Below are positions 63,186-64,000 of a stretch of DNA of 64,000 nucleotides, piece after piece. Positions within the stretch are counted from its first letter, which is position 1, and every line of letters starts with the position of its first letter. This stretch comes from Bacteroidota bacterium (GTDB taxonomy: Bacteria > Bacteroidota > Bacteroidia > Chitinophagales > Chitinophagaceae), in the NCBI GenBank assembly GCA_947456625.1, contig CANGQJ010000009.1, forward strand, positions 1 through 64,000. The letters run 5' to 3'. Below the pieces are notes generated by a model. It was not told the DNA's origin, searched no databases, and saw only the letters and a program-made list of their open reading frames with translations. The translations under genes and the position numbers were made by a program.

Positions 63186-64000
63186 ATGTTACTAGAAAAA
63201 ATTAAATCATTGGCTGCTCAAGGGCAGCAAGAAAATATTGCTATTCGCAGACACTTGCATGCTAATCCCGAATTAAGTTATCAGGAATTTGAGACTTGTA
63301 AATTTGTGCAAGCCGAATTAAAAAAAATAGGTATTCCCTTTACTGTAATTGCAACAACCGGTGTACTTGGAATTATTGAGGGTAAAAATCCTACAAAGCG
63401 TGTTATTGCACTTCGTGCCGACATGGATGCACTTCCAATTTTGGAAGAAAACAACATTGATTATAAATCAAAAAATTCGGGCGTGATGCATGCATGTGGC
63501 CATGATGTGCACACTACTATTTTACTTGGAGCTGCTAAAATTTTATGGAGTTTAAAGGACGAATTTGAAGGCACTATTAAATTATTATTCCAACCGGGTG
63601 AAGAAAAAAATCCGGGAGGCGCAAGTTATATGATTCGTGATGGTGCTTTACAAAACCCTGCACCACAAGGTATCATTGGGTTACACGTGCATCCAGGTTT
63701 GCCTTTTGGAAAATTAAGTTTTAGAAAAGGACGTGTGATGGCTAGTGCCGATGAATTATATGTAAGCATTAAAGGTTCCGGTGGACATGCTGCTACGCCG
63801 CATCAAACTGTGGACACAGTATTAGTGGCCGCACAATTAATTACAAGTTTGCAAACTATTATTTCGCGTAATAGAAATCCTCAAAATCCTTCGGTATTAT
63901 CCATATGTTCTATTCAAGGAGGTCACACCACTAATGTAATTCCAAGTGAAGTAAAACTTATGGGTACATTTAGAGCCATGGATGAAACCTGGCGTTTTAA
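63186..64000 (+). CDS. M20 family amidohydrolase, C-terminus beyond window
   Basis: 271 residues from ATG 63186 to the window end. Family landmarks are RRHLHANPELSYQEFETCKF, IALRADMDALPILEENN, the metal-ligand Cys and His in HACGHDVHTTILLGAAK, FQPGEEKNPGGASYMI and the dimerisation-domain start. It belongs to the M20D aminoacylase/hippurate-hydrolase-like group (AbgB, YhaA, HipO), which hydrolyses N-acyl or amide bonds and uses two metal ions. The full length is about 395. No signal peptide, so cytoplasmic. It begins 37 bases after deoC. Confidence 0.93.
   Translation, partial: MLLEKIKSLAAQGQQENIAIRRHLHANPELSYQEFETCKFVQAELKKIGIPFTVIATTGVLGIIEGKNPTKRVIALRADMDALPILEENNIDYKSKNSGVMHACGHDVHTTILLGAAKILWSLKDEFEGTIKLLFQPGEEKNPGGASYMIRDGALQNPAPQGIIGLHVHPGLPFGKLSFRKGRVMASADELYVSIKGSGGHAATPHQTVDTVLVAAQLITSLQTIISRNRNPQNPSVLSICSIQGGHTTNVIPSEVKLMGTFRAMDETWRF

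Overview
The window looks like part of a Bacteroidota chromosome, most likely Chitinophagaceae or a close relative. It is AT-rich. At least ten genes are preceded by the Bacteroidota -7 element TAnnTTTG rather than a sigma70 box. Secreted proteins are mostly lipoproteins or begin with MKK-type signal peptides. Family content also fits: a CarboxypepD_reg/plug/barrel TonB-type receptor, a fused E1 alpha-beta 2-oxoacid dehydrogenase, tricorn and DPP-IV type peptidases, and a YebC of the MGRxFE type. The lineage call is an inference from composition and family content, because there is no rRNA gene here.

Region 1 (1-10.2 kb) looks accessory. A cut-off rhodanese, a Crp/Fnr regulator, a small DUF2892-like membrane protein and a thioredoxin form a sulfur/redox group. 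It ends at the 3' half of a tRNA-Met(CAT) gene that still has its terminator, which suggests an integration junction. Beyond it lie a solo polyvalent-protein-type kinase domain, a DUF2975 protein without its usual partner, two NTF2-like lipoproteins, an SRPBCC protein, an SDR, a frameshifted serine hydrolase, a YqgE/AlgH protein, and a LysR regulator next to a threonine-synthase-like gene with palindromic operators between them. A diverged 71-bp repeat and a CTGCGTGAGG motif recur at several gene junctions here.

Region 2 (10.2-35 kb) is rich in exported hydrolases. It holds a Fes-like esterase, a sortilin/BNR repeat protein, a GH79-like enzyme, a tricorn protease, two NTF2-like lipoproteins, an operon of GH2-malectin, secreted bicupin and GH29 fucosidase, a Tat-exported Gfo/Idh/MocA oxidoreductase, a PEBP lipoprotein paired with a fused YHYH-domain protein, a DPP-IV-like peptidase, an N-terminally truncated KduI, fructose-1,6-bisphosphatase and a decayed FGE-sulfatase lipoprotein. 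Together these suggest breakdown of a fucose- and uronate-containing polysaccharide plus peptide scavenging. There is no SusC/SusD pair in the window.

Region 3 (34-44.3 kb) carries a MetX-like hydrolase, an SRAP/HMCES protein, a cobalamin-type radical SAM protein, an SDR that lacks the catalytic Tyr, a GNAT, an outer-membrane barrel receptor, a small basic protein, an aminotransferase and a DUF1573 protein. Region 4 (44.4-64 kb) is core. It includes the fused 2-oxoacid dehydrogenase E1, YebC, an APC permease, a transporter operon (DAACS, DedA, MFS) ending in a GT9 glycosyltransferase, mdh, a five-gene operon atpG-scpB-lysA-mlaF-like-redoxin, divergent secA overlapping deoC, and a cut-off M20 amidohydrolase.

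I found no CRISPR array, no intact tRNA or rRNA, no transposase and no recognisable anti-phage system. The best candidates for undescribed biology are the PEBP/YHYH pair, the truncated tRNA junction with its interspersed repeats, and the truncated but metal-site-complete KduI.
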